This document shows, piece after piece, positions 34,588 to 42,830 of a stretch of 64,000 nt of DNA. Origin of the DNA: Dyadobacter sp. CY261 (GTDB lineage: Bacteria > Bacteroidota > Bacteroidia > Cytophagales > Spirosomataceae). The stretch covers positions 186,001 through 250,000 of the forward strand of contig NZ_JAKCPW010000005.1 in the NCBI RefSeq assembly GCF_021440085.1. Reading direction: 5' to 3'. The notes below the pieces were generated by a model. The model saw only the letters and a program-made list of their open reading frames with translations, made no database searches and was not told the DNA's origin. How positions within the stretch are numbered: position 1 is the first letter of the stretch; every line of letters begins with the position of its first letter. The position numbers and the translations under genes were made by a program.

Positions 34588-35661
34588 ATGAGTACAACTA
34601 CATTGGCTCAACCCTCTGATTCAACAACTCTCGACGAAGTCCGTAAAACCGGTGTGCTGATTGTGAACCTCGGAACGCCCGACAGCCCTTCAGTTCCTGA
34701 TGTACGCAAATACCTGCGCGAGTTCTTGATGGACGAACGTGTGATAGATATTCCGTATATCAACCGCTGGTTTCTGATCAACCTCATCATTGCTCCTTTC
34801 CGCGCGCCGAAGTCCGCGAAAGTTTACAAACAGCTCTGGCGGCCCGATGGCTCACCATTGAAAACCTACGGCTATTCGGTAAAAGACAAGTTACAGAAGG
34901 TTTTGGGTGAGGATTACATTGTCGAGCTCGCGATGCGCTATCAGAACCCGAGCATTGAGAAGGCATTAGTAGCATTGCGAAAAGAGTGCCTTACCGAAAT
35001 CATCGTCGTGCCATTCTTCCCACAATATGCCTCGGCTTCGACCGGTTCAGTGTATAAGGAGGTAATGCGTGTCGTGAAGGACTGGGAAGTTTTGCCTGAA
35101 ATCCGCTTTGTAAACCGTTTCCTGGAACACCCAAAGTTCATCAAGGGTTTTGTGGATTTAGGTAAAAAATATATGGCGACGCGCGATTACGACCATTTCG
35201 TGTTCAGCTACCACGGCCTGCCCGAGCGGCAGATCACGAAGGGCGATGTTACCGGCAGTTTTTGCCAGTTCGGCAGCTGCTGCGACAAGCTCGATTACCG
35301 CAACCAGCATTGCTACCGAGCACAATGTTTTGAAACAACGCGTCTTTTAGTCAAAGGATTGGGTATTCCGGAAGGCAAATACACGACTTGCTTCCAATCG
35401 AGATTGGGCAAAAATCCGTGGATCAAACCTTATACCGACGAGGTGATCCCGGAACTGACTAAAAAAGGCGTTAAAAGCGCATTGGCATTTTCACCTGCCT
35501 TCGTAGCCGACTGCCTCGAAACGACGATTGAAGTAGGAGAAGAATATAAAGAGCTGTTCGAAAAAGAAGGCGGCCAGCACTGGCAGCTTGTCGAAAGTCT
35601 CAACGACAGCGATATTTGGGTGGAAGCACTCGAAGATATCGTAAAAAACCCGACCGCCTGA
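34588..35661 (+). CDS. hemH: Ferrochelatase
   Basis: A 357-residue protein inserting Fe2+ into protoporphyrin IX, the last step of haem synthesis. Family blocks are GVLIVNLGTPDSPSVPDVRKYLREFL, YSVKDKLQKVL, EIIVVPFFPQYASASTGSV, the metal-site His in FVFSYHGLPERQI and the Glu in AFSPAFVADCLETTIEV. A cluster of cysteines (FCQFGSCCDK ... HCYRAQCFE) is notable. Whether they bind an iron-sulfur cluster is not known from sequence alone. The hemH stop codon lies within a terminator hairpin (35645-35678). Confidence 0.96.
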   Translation: MSTTTLAQPSDSTTLDEVRKTGVLIVNLGTPDSPSVPDVRKYLREFLMDERVIDIPYINRWFLINLIIAPFRAPKSAKVYKQLWRPDGSPLKTYGYSVKDKLQKVLGEDYIVELAMRYQNPSIEKALVALRKECLTEIIVVPFFPQYASASTGSVYKEVMRVVKDWEVLPEIRFVNRFLEHPKFIKGFVDLGKKYMATRDYDHFVFSYHGLPERQITKGDVTGSFCQFGSCCDKLDYRNQHCYRAQCFETTRLLVKGLGIPEGKYTTCFQSRLGKNPWIKPYTDEVIPELTKKGVKSALAFSPAFVADCLETTIEVGEEYKELFEKEGGQHWQLVESLNDSDIWVEALEDIVKNPTA

Positions 35662-35678
35662 TTCAGGGGCCGGGTTTT
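35645..35678 (+). terminator. Terminator overlapping the hemH stop codon
   Basis: Outer stem AAAACCCG (35645-35652) / CGGGTTTT (35671-35678) with an inner CCTG/CAGG pairing; the TGA stop at 35659-35661 is in the hairpin. Flanking A- and T-rich tracts let it serve the convergent cysteine desulfurase gene too. Confidence 0.7.
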
Positions 35679-35703
35679 GGCTTTTATAAGCCGATGCCTT
35701 ATT

Positions 35704-36852
35704 CTATAAGATAATACTTTCTTTCTTGTAAAGGCCGATCAACGTCTCGGCTGCGTAATCGATGTCGGTTTCGGTGTTGTATTTCCCAAAAGAGAAACGC
35801 ACATTGGCTCGGTTTTCATCGATCCTGAGCTCGTTTAAGACGTGTGAGCCAATATCGGTGCCGCTTGAACACGCGCTGCCGCCAGAAACGGCGATTCCGG
35901 CGATGTCCATGTTAAACAGCAACATATCGCTGATATCAGACGGTGGAAGGCTTACGCTCAGAACCGTGTAAAGGCTTTTACCAAGTTCTTCCGAATTGCC
36001 ATTAAAAATTACCCCCTCAATTCCCTCTCTCAATTTGCCTATCATACGTTCTTTCAGGCCTTCGATATGTTGCTGGTGTGCGTCCATATCGCGGTAAGCA
36101 ATCTCTAGTGCCTTCGCCAGACCTACAATTCCGTAGATATTCTCCGTCCCCCCGCGCATGTTACGCTCTTGCGCCCCTCCGTGTACGAACGGATTGATCT
36201 TGGTACCCGGACGAACGTACAAGAACCCAATGCCTTTCGGCCCATTGAACTTGTGCGCTGCGCCAACGATAAAATTGGTTTTCAGCTTTTGCAGGTCGTG
36301 GCGGTAATGGCCCATTGTCTGCACGGTATCGCTGTGGAAAATCGCGTCGTATTTTTCGCAAAGATCACCAACAGTTTCCAGGTCGAGGAGGTTGCCGATT
36401 TCATTGTTACCATGCATAAGCGAAACCAGTGAGCGGGGCTTCGAAGCCAGTAATGCTTCCAGATGTTCCAGATCGACCTCCCCTTTTTCATTCAATTTCA
36501 CAAAACTCAGCTCGATCTGCCCGGTCCTCTTCAAATGTTCGAGGGTATGCAGCACGGCGTGGTGCTCGATACGAGAGGTGATGGCGTGTTGAATGCCAAA
36601 CGTTTCGATGCTTGAACGAATGGCCGTATTATCGGCCTCGGTTCCACCGGATGTGAAGAAGATCTCCGCCGGCGCTGCATTCAAGATTCCCGCGATACTT
36701 TTTCGGGCACGCTCAATGGATGAACGAACGGCACGGCCGTATGAATGAATGGAAGAGGGGTTACCGAATTGTTCGGTCATCAGCGGCAGCATGGCTTCCA
36801 GGACTTCGGGGTCCAGCTGCGTTGTAGCCGCATTGTCCAGATAGACTTTCAT
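35704..36852 (-). CDS. Cysteine desulfurase (NifS/IscS-type)
   Basis: A 382-residue PLP enzyme. Its N-terminus MKVYLDNAATTQLDPEVLEAMLP is the class V aminotransferase start. The PLP Lys is in VGAAHKFNGPKGIGFLYV. The catalytic cysteine loop is SGGSACSSGTDIGSHVL. It removes sulfur from cysteine for Fe-S cluster and other sulfur transfers. No iscU/iscA/iscR-like gene lies beside it, so the exact acceptor is unknown. It is convergent with hemH, sharing the terminator. Confidence 0.93.
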   Translation of the reverse strand: MKVYLDNAATTQLDPEVLEAMLPLMTEQFGNPSSIHSYGRAVRSSIERARKSIAGILNAAPAEIFFTSGGTEADNTAIRSSIETFGIQHAITSRIEHHAVLHTLEHLKRTGQIELSFVKLNEKGEVDLEHLEALLASKPRSLVSLMHGNNEIGNLLDLETVGDLCEKYDAIFHSDTVQTMGHYRHDLQKLKTNFIVGAAHKFNGPKGIGFLYVRPGTKINPFVHGGAQERNMRGGTENIYGIVGLAKALEIAYRDMDAHQQHIEGLKERMIGKLREGIEGVIFNGNSEELGKSLYTVLSVSLPPSDISDMLLFNMDIAGIAVSGGSACSSGTDIGSHVLNELRIDENRANVRFSFGKYNTETDIDYAAETLIGLYKKESIIL

Positions 36853-36927
36853 TGGGATATAAAATTAGAAAGATCACTTATCGTCTTTCAGACAACAAGT
36901 GACCCATATTAGCTAGCAACAGCTTAA

Positions 36928-38331
36928 TTATTTCTTCGGTTCCGAGATGATTTCCTTGATATCCGAAATGATTTTATTGGCAAGGTTAATGGCAGTCGTC
37001 TGCGTTTCCGACTCCGAGTAAATGCGGATAATAGGTTCGGTGTTAGACCTTCTCAAATGTACCCATTCGCGGTCGAACTCAATGCGGACGCCATCGACAG
37101 TATTTACCGGCTGTTTGGAATAGCGGCTCTGGATACGGTCGAGAATATTGTCAACATTGATCTCCGGCGTGAGCTCGATCTTATTTTTAGAAATATAATA
37201 ATTTGGGTACGCTCTTCTCAAACCAGAAGCTTTTTTGCCCGATTTTGCCAAATGCGTGAGGAACAATGCAATTCCTACCAGCGCATCACGACCGTAATGG
37301 CTCGCTGGATAGATCACCCCGCCATTGCCTTCACCGCCGATCACCGCATTATTGGATTTCATCGCATTCACCACATTTACTTCGCCCACCGCCGATGCCA
37401 GGTACTCTCCACCAGCTTTAATAGTGACGTCGCGCAAAGCTGCGGTTGATGACAGATTCGAAACCGTATTACCCGGGGTGTGTTTCAAAACATAGTCCGC
37501 AACGGCTACCAAAGTATATTCTTCACCAAATGGCGTTCCGTCTTCGCACATAAGCGCCAGCCTGTCCACATCCGGATCGACGACAATACCGAGCTGGTAA
37601 GAGCCATTATTCAACTCTTTGCTGATGTCGTGAAGGTGCTCGGGAAGCGGCTCGGGATTATGCGCGAAATTGCCCGTAGGCTCGCAATTCAGTTTCTTGA
37701 TATTTTTCGGATCAACGCCCAGGGCTTCCAGTAGCTGTGGCACCGCAATGCCACCAGTTGAGTTCACCGCATCGACTACTACCCTAAAATTGGCATTCTT
37801 GATCGCTTCCACATCGACGAGCGACAACGACAACACGTGATCAATATGCTTTTGAAGATATGTATTGTCAGAAGAATAGCTTCCCAACTTTTTGACATCG
37901 GGAAAAATAAAATCTTCCTGATCGGCAATGCGCAGCACTTCCGCGCCTTCCGCTTCGGAAATGAATTCTCCTTCGTTGTTGAGAAGTTTGAGGGCATTCC
38001 ATTGAACTGGATTGTGGCTTGCCGTAAGGATTATACCGCCCGCCGCACCTTCCGCTGCCACGGCTATCTCGACAGTAGGTGTAGTCGAAAGGCCCAGGTC
38101 GAGCACATTAAGCCCTACACCCTGCAAAGTACCGGCTACCAGGCGACTTACCATTTCACCGGAAAGCCTGGCATCTCTGCCGATCACGACCTTCAAATTT
38201 TGTGGATTAGTACGCCTCACCCATGTCCCGTATGCAGCAGCAAACTTAACAACATCAATCGGAGTCAGCGCCTCACCCGATTTTCCACCCACGATTCCCC
38301 TGATTCCTGAGATAGATTTAATTAACGTCAC
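36928..38331 (-). CDS. glmM: Alpha-D-phosphohexomutase, probably phosphoglucosamine mutase
   Basis: A 467-residue four-domain phosphohexomutase. The phosphoserine loop is ILTASHNPVQWNALKLL; the magnesium loop reads VDPDVDRLALMCEDG (canonical D-x-D-x-D-R). The sugar-binding VGEVNVVNAM and GGEGNGGVI blocks and the phosphate-binding RRSNTEPIIRIYSE end follow. GlmM-type converts GlcN-6-P to GlcN-1-P for cell wall and LPS. The E-G-N-G version of the sugar loop and the conserved context do not exclude phosphomannomutase/phosphoglucomutase activity. It lies downstream of anbu, with a 181-base gap. Confidence 0.85.
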   Translation of the reverse strand: MTLIKSISGIRGIVGGKSGEALTPIDVVKFAAAYGTWVRRTNPQNLKVVIGRDARLSGEMVSRLVAGTLQGVGLNVLDLGLSTTPTVEIAVAAEGAAGGIILTASHNPVQWNALKLLNNEGEFISEAEGAEVLRIADQEDFIFPDVKKLGSYSSDNTYLQKHIDHVLSLSLVDVEAIKNANFRVVVDAVNSTGGIAVPQLLEALGVDPKNIKKLNCEPTGNFAHNPEPLPEHLHDISKELNNGSYQLGIVVDPDVDRLALMCEDGTPFGEEYTLVAVADYVLKHTPGNTVSNLSSTAALRDVTIKAGGEYLASAVGEVNVVNAMKSNNAVIGGEGNGGVIYPASHYGRDALVGIALFLTHLAKSGKKASGLRRAYPNYYISKNKIELTPEINVDNILDRIQSRYSKQPVNTVDGVRIEFDREWVHLRRSNTEPIIRIYSESETQTTAINLANKIISDIKEIISEPKK

Positions 38332-38512
38332 GATCTAGAATTCCTCTTTATGTTTAGTTGCAAAAATACTAAATTCCCACACCGTAATGAGCTTTTTCTA
38401 CAAACAAAAAACAACAATTGAGTTTCTGGACTTATACCTTCCGCCTGCTAACGGCTTCATTGATTTACCGGAAAACTGGCGATAATATCTGTTAGCGAAC
38501 TTATTTCAAAGG

Positions 38513-39253
38513 TTACGCCTTCGAAATTTCCCCCATTTTACCGAACACCGGATCCATCCATTCGAGCGATAATTTCTGTACTGAGTTGCTTAGCAACGCA
38601 CTCCACTGCTTACCCACATAATCCAGGTCATCCTTTTCAAAACGATGCTCTACAAGCTGGAAAGAATCTTTTTCGTACATGACGATATCTATCGGGTAAT
38701 CCACGTCATTAGAACTTACTCTTGTAGAATCGAACGACAAGAACCCAATCTTCAATGCATCCTGCATCGACGAATCGAATTTGAGGCTCCGGTACAACAG
38801 CGGCTTCCCATAACCCGAGTTTCCGATGATAATAAACGGCGACCCGTCGCCTACTTCCACCCAGTTGCCTTCGGGATATAAAAGAAAAAGCTTGTGTTCT
38901 GAATCGTGTTCCAATTGCCCGCCTATGATGGCGAACAGGTTGAACACCAGCCCCGCATTGTTCAGGGCGAACCGGTCCTCCTCGGCTACCCGCCTGACCT
39001 GCTGACCCAATGCATTAACGGCTTTGTAAAGCTTGTCAAATGAAGTGTCCCGTTCTTCGAGGACTTCCTTGAAATAGGTAATTGCCTTGTCGCGCACCGA
39101 CCTCAGACCCGAGGTCATTACAAAAATCGAATGCTTTTCTGACTGATAAACAGATACTTTTTTATTGGTTGAAACCTCTGTTCCGGAAGTAAGGCGCGTA
39201 TCCGCAATGGCCACCAGGCCGGATGCGACTTTGATACCCAGGCAATATGTCAT
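38513..39253 (-). CDS. Anbu, proteasome-like N-terminal-threonine peptidase
   Basis: A 246-residue protein of the Anbu/BPH family, an ancestral proteasome beta-type subunit. After Met removal, Thr2 becomes the nucleophile (MTYCLGIKVASGLVAIADTR), with Asp and Lys residues in the next strands (ADTRLTSG; TNKKVSV) as in Ntn hydrolases. Later blocks are SIFVMTSGLRSVRDKAITYF and FIIIGNSGYGKPLLYRSL. Anbu assembles into open helical rings rather than closed barrels in the members studied, and its peptidase activity is poorly defined. It is directly downstream of an alpha-E gene (49-base gap), a partner it keeps in many genomes together with a circularly permuted ATP-grasp protein and a transglutaminase. 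Confidence 0.88.
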   Translation of the reverse strand: MTYCLGIKVASGLVAIADTRLTSGTEVSTNKKVSVYQSEKHSIFVMTSGLRSVRDKAITYFKEVLEERDTSFDKLYKAVNALGQQVRRVAEEDRFALNNAGLVFNLFAIIGGQLEHDSEHKLFLLYPEGNWVEVGDGSPFIIIGNSGYGKPLLYRSLKFDSSMQDALKIGFLSFDSTRVSSNDVDYPIDIVMYEKDSFQLVEHRFEKDDLDYVGKQWSALLSNSVQKLSLEWMDPVFGKMGEISKA

Positions 39254-39302
39254 GTCTTACACAGCTCAATGATGATAGGGTCGCTAAGATATGAAAGTTT
39301 GA

Positions 39303-40307
39303 TCAGTTCATCCATTGGCTTTTGAAATGCCCCTGGCTCTGGCTTTGCGACTGCCCTGTTTCCAAACCAAAGTACATATCAAAGAGTTTATTGTCTACTT
39401 CATTGTTCTTGATCTGGAATTTATCGAGATACTCGTGCAAGCCCATTTTAAAAACATCTTCTACGTCCGTGAATTCAAGCTCGCTGCGAATCTTGCTCAA
39501 AACACGCTCCGCAGGATTGGTGTAGCCGCGCTCGGGAATAGAACCCGCGATAGCATACAACGAAAGCTCCGCCTGCCGCACGCAATAGGCGATTGAACGC
39601 GGGAAGAGTTTGTCGAGGATCAGGAATGCCACGATATTCATCGGCGTCAGCGCCCGGTGCGTTTGACGGTACATATTATAGGCACTCACCGATTTCAACA
39701 CCGCGGTCCAGAGCATGAGGTCGAGTGTAGAGCCCGAAGTGCCCGAATCCTGTAATAAGGTGAAATATTTTACGTCCAGAAAGCGAGAGCATTTGTCGGC
39801 CCGCTCGATGTGCCGGCCCAGCCGTCCAAAATGCCAGGCTTCATTACGTGTAATGGACGAGTCGACCACGCCGTGGAAAAGCTGGCAATTTTTACGGATG
39901 TCGGTAAAATATGCCTGCATATGGTCCATATTCCGAAAATCATCGGGTGACGTTCCCTTGATGGCCAGGTAAAACGTGTTGATACTTTCCCACATCTCTT
40001 TCGAGATCGTTTCACGGATCGTCCGCGCGTTCTCTCGGGCCTCGTAGAGACAACTGATGATCGAGTTGGGATTACGCTTATCGAATGTCATAAAATGGAT
40101 AACATCCTCTTTCGTAGGCTTATCGTAATATTTGTAAAACAAAAAGTGGTCGGCCGTTGCGATGAGAAGCGGCTCCCATTGTTCGTCCACATCGGGCGGG
40201 AGATCCAGGGCCAGGTTAAAATTAACTCCCACGAAACGGGCATAGTTCTCAACCCGTTCCATGTAACGATTCATCCAGTAAATAGAATTCGCAACTCGAC
40301 TCAACAT
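39303..40307 (-). CDS. Alpha-E domain-containing protein (DUF403)
   Basis: A 334-residue, mostly helical protein. The N-terminus MLSRVANSIYWMNRYMERVENYARFVGVNFNLALD is diagnostic of the alpha-E family. Further blocks are ENARTIRETISKEMWESIN, WHFGRLGRHIERADKCSRFLDVKYF and AFLILDKLFPRSIAYCVRQAELSL. Family members co-occur with ATP-grasp peptide ligases, transglutaminase-like proteases and Anbu in a system predicted to make or process peptide tags; the biochemical role is not established. Here the ATP-grasp partner is not adjacent: the next gene upstream is a divergent HerA-like ATPase. The C-terminus is Gln/Ser-rich (TGQSQSQSQGHF). Confidence 0.88.
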   Translation of the reverse strand: MLSRVANSIYWMNRYMERVENYARFVGVNFNLALDLPPDVDEQWEPLLIATADHFLFYKYYDKPTKEDVIHFMTFDKRNPNSIISCLYEARENARTIRETISKEMWESINTFYLAIKGTSPDDFRNMDHMQAYFTDIRKNCQLFHGVVDSSITRNEAWHFGRLGRHIERADKCSRFLDVKYFTLLQDSGTSGSTLDLMLWTAVLKSVSAYNMYRQTHRALTPMNIVAFLILDKLFPRSIAYCVRQAELSLYAIAGSIPERGYTNPAERVLSKIRSELEFTDVEDVFKMGLHEYLDKFQIKNNEVDNKLFDMYFGLETGQSQSQSQGHFKSQWMN

Positions 40308-40528
40308 AAGCGGAAAGTAATGTTCCTAGAAATAGTAAATCAGAATAATCATTAGGCGATCATACCAAAATACCTAATAAAATTTTGCAAATACAAGGAT
40401 ATACAAAAAGTAATATTATTTCCTCAAAGATTATTATTTCACAAATTTCTTCCACCCGACTTGTAATCTTCCTGAAACATTTAAAATTTGTAAATTAACC
40501 TTTCATCAAACCATAACCCGTATTTCCT
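40308..40528. other. Divergent intergenic region between alpha-E and HerA-like genes
   Basis: 221 bases, very AT-rich. A forward promoter candidate is at 40461-40490. I see no hairpins of note and no small gene. Confidence 0.5.
40461..40490 (+). promoter_or_regulatory. Promoter candidate for the HerA-like gene
   Basis: TTG at 40461-40463, 18-base spacer, TAAAATTTG at 40482-40490, 39 bases before the GTG start. Same extended -7 form as at 28392-28400. Confidence 0.5.
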
Positions 40529-42094
40529 GTGTCAAAGAAAGAACAATTTATTGCAGCAATTCAGAAATCTTATCAAACTGACAAACCTGTAATTCATTTG
40601 GGGTCGGCTATTCTCGAGGGAGAGATCATAGGCGAGGCCCGCGTGAACCTTCCCTTGCGCATGATGAACCGCCACGGACTGGTTGCCGGGGCTACCGGAT
40701 CTGGTAAAACGCGTACCCTGCAGGTATTTGCCGAGCAGCTTTCCGCAGCGGGCGTGCCGGTATTCATGTCCGACATCAAAGGCGATCTTTCGGGCATTGC
40801 ACAGCCCGGAAAAACCAATGCAGCCCTCGAAGAACGTGCGCAAATACTCGGCACCGTTTTCGAGCCCAAAGGCTTTCCTGTTGAACTATATTCATTGAGT
40901 GGCAAAAAAGGAGCGCAAATGCGGGCTACCGTGCTCGAATTCGGGCCGATATTGCTTTCCAAAATATTTGAACTAAACGAAACACAGGCCGGCGTACTCG
41001 CTATCCTGTTCAAATATGCCGATGACAAGGATTTGCCGATGGTCGACCTGAACGACTTGAAAAAAGTCCTCAACTACCTCGCCGAAGGCCCGGGCGCCGC
41101 GGAAATCAAAGCTGATTATGGTACCATTTCCGCTTCCACGGCGGGCACGATTCTCCGGAAAATCGTTGCATTGGAACAACAGGGCGTCGGTAGTATTTTC
41201 GGGGAACGCTCGTTCGATATTTCCGATCTTATTAACAAAGTCGACGGACAGGGTGTGATCAGCTTACTGAACGTGTCCGACGTACAGGACAGACCTGCCT
41301 TGTTCTCGACATTCATGCTCAGCCTTTTAGCAGAATTATATCAAAGACTACCGGAAGCCGGTGATCTGGACAAGCCTAAGTTGGTATTCTTCCTCGACGA
41401 GGCGCATTTACTTTTCAAAGACGCTCCAAAAGCATTCCTCGAACAGATCGAGCAAGTGGTCCGACTAATCCGTTCCAAGGGCGTGGGAATTTTCTTTTGT
41501 ACCCAAATGGCGCAGGATGTGCCGGTATCGGTGCTTGGCCAGCTTGGTAACCGTGTGCAGCACGTGCTCCGTGCATTCACGCCGCAGGACGCCGAAGGCT
41601 TGAAACAAACCGTCAAAACTTATCCGAAATCGGATTTCTATTCCATTGACCGGCTGCTGACGACATTAGGTATCGGCCAGGCTTTGATCACTGTTTTGAA
41701 CGAAAAAGGTATCCCTACCGAAGTGGCAGCAACACATCTCATGCCTCCGGCTTCCGTAATGGGGCCGATGGTGCAGGCTGACTATGACCAGCACGTGCAG
41801 CAATCGGATTTGTATGCGAAATACAAAGACCCCCTCGACCCGGAAAGTGCCTACGAAATTCTGACCAAACGAATGGAAGAACACGCGCGTAAGGAGGCTG
41901 AGGTGAAGGAAGCGGAAGTGCAGGCAAAGACGGAAGCGAAGAAAGAAAAAGAGCAAACGAGCATGATCTCTGATGCACTGAATTCCCCTCTTGCCAAGCA
42001 GATAGGGCGAGAGGTTGTACGCGGCGTTTTTGGAATGCTGTTTGGCAAAAAAAGCAGTACCCGGAAAAGCGGCGGTGGATTGTTTGGATTTTAA
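40529..42094 (+). CDS. HerA-like AAA ATPase of the DUF853/YjgR family
   Basis: A 521-residue protein, start GTG at 40529 (MSKKEQFIAAIQKSYQ). Walker A GATGSGKTRTLQVFAEQL lies at residues ~55-72. A Walker B-like KLVFFLDEAHLLFKDAPKAF and sensor region GVGIFFCTQMAQDVPVSVLGQLGNRVQHVLRAFTPQD follow. The protein matches DUF853 helicase-like NTPases throughout. A charged helical segment (residues ~445-480, Lys/Glu/Ala-rich) precedes a glycine-rich end (RKSGGGLFGF). HerA/FtsK-like motors move DNA or protein; the YjgR subgroup's role is not settled. No NurA-like nuclease is next to it. Confidence 0.88.
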   Translation: MSKKEQFIAAIQKSYQTDKPVIHLGSAILEGEIIGEARVNLPLRMMNRHGLVAGATGSGKTRTLQVFAEQLSAAGVPVFMSDIKGDLSGIAQPGKTNAALEERAQILGTVFEPKGFPVELYSLSGKKGAQMRATVLEFGPILLSKIFELNETQAGVLAILFKYADDKDLPMVDLNDLKKVLNYLAEGPGAAEIKADYGTISASTAGTILRKIVALEQQGVGSIFGERSFDISDLINKVDGQGVISLLNVSDVQDRPALFSTFMLSLLAELYQRLPEAGDLDKPKLVFFLDEAHLLFKDAPKAFLEQIEQVVRLIRSKGVGIFFCTQMAQDVPVSVLGQLGNRVQHVLRAFTPQDAEGLKQTVKTYPKSDFYSIDRLLTTLGIGQALITVLNEKGIPTEVAATHLMPPASVMGPMVQADYDQHVQQSDLYAKYKDPLDPESAYEILTKRMEEHARKEAEVKEAEVQAKTEAKKEKEQTSMISDALNSPLAKQIGREVVRGVFGMLFGKKSSTRKSGGGLFGF

Positions 42095-42100
42095 CGAAAA

Positions 42101-42230
42101 TCCGTCACGCTGAGCGTAGTCGAAGCGTAGTCGAAGCGTAGTCGAAGCGTAGTCGAAGCATAGTCGAAGCGTAGTCGAGGCACATCTATGATGTCGTAAG
42201 GACCGCCTTCGACTGCGCTCAGGCTGACAG
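42101..42230. repeat. Intergenic inverted repeat containing six 11-bp tandem units
   Basis: Six tandem copies of GCGTAGTCGAA (42114-42179; the fifth has GCATAG, the sixth ends in GAG). The array sits in the left arm of a larger inverted repeat: TCACGCTGAGCGTAGTCGAAG on the left, and its imperfect complement CTTCGACTGCGCTCAGGCTGA at 42206-42226. The 11-mer is itself part of that arm, so the array looks like expansion within a dispersed palindromic element. It lies between the convergent HerA-like and thioesterase genes. Confidence 0.88.
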
Positions 42231-42263
42231 CAAAATGTGATTTGCTTTCTTTAAACATTCCTA

Positions 42264-42821
42264 TTAAACGTCCGTATCATACCCGATCACGCAACGCTGG
42301 TTATCAAGCTTGTGTAGATCATCGGACACATCGAGGCGTGTTTTAGCGTTGTCGAATGCATCACGGTACTTCTCCTTTAACTCCCTGCGCTTGATCGCTT
42401 CCAGGAACCTTCTGGCGTCATCTTCGTTTTCCAGCAGCAATTCGGGCACGACCGTCGGCTTGTTATCGTCGTCTTTGGCCACCATCGTTACATAGGATGT
42501 ATTTGTATGTCTTACGGTGCGGTTGCGTACATTCTCCGCCACCACCCGTATCCCGACCACCAGTGAAGTCCGTCCGACATAGTTGACCGACGCGTGCAAT
42601 GAAACCAGATCACCGACTTCCACAGGCTCCAGAAAATCCACGGCATCCACCGAAACCGTCACACAATACGTCCCTGCATGCCTCGACGCGCACGCATATG
42701 CGACTTTGTCGATCAGTGAGAGAAGAATGCCGCCATGTATTTTCCCTCCAAAGTTGGCATAGGACGGAATCATCAATTCGGTAAGAGTAGTCTGAGAAAA
42801 ACTGACGGGCCTGGGCTCCAT
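42264..42821 (-). CDS. Acyl-CoA thioesterase (YciA/ACOT-type hotdog)
   Basis: A 185-residue hotdog protein. The motif MIPSYANFGGKIHGGILLSLIDKVAYACASRHAG carries the catalytic Asp/His-Gly-Gly helix, and CVTVSVDAVDFLEPVEVGDLVSLHASVNYVGRTSLVVGIRV the following strands. A C-terminal helical extension follows (residues ~140-185). It hydrolyses acyl-CoA; the chain length is unknown. It is the third gene of an operon, 9 bases after the secreted Gfo/Idh-type gene. Such ties to secreted sugar or lipid enzymes are not functionally explained. Confidence 0.85.
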   Translation of the reverse strand: MEPRPVSFSQTTLTELMIPSYANFGGKIHGGILLSLIDKVAYACASRHAGTYCVTVSVDAVDFLEPVEVGDLVSLHASVNYVGRTSLVVGIRVVAENVRNRTVRHTNTSYVTMVAKDDDNKPTVVPELLLENEDDARRFLEAIKRRELKEKYRDAFDNAKTRLDVSDDLHKLDNQRCVIGYDTDV

Positions 42822-42830
42822 AGGTACTAT

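Noticed and set aside
36928-38331. Assignment as phosphoglucomutase or phosphomannomutase only
   Set aside because: The phosphoserine and metal loops fit several phosphohexomutases; GlmM was preferred as an essential function with this length, but the alternative remains open.
42114-42179. Possible CRISPR-like array
   Set aside because: The units are contiguous 11-mers without spacers and no cas genes are nearby.
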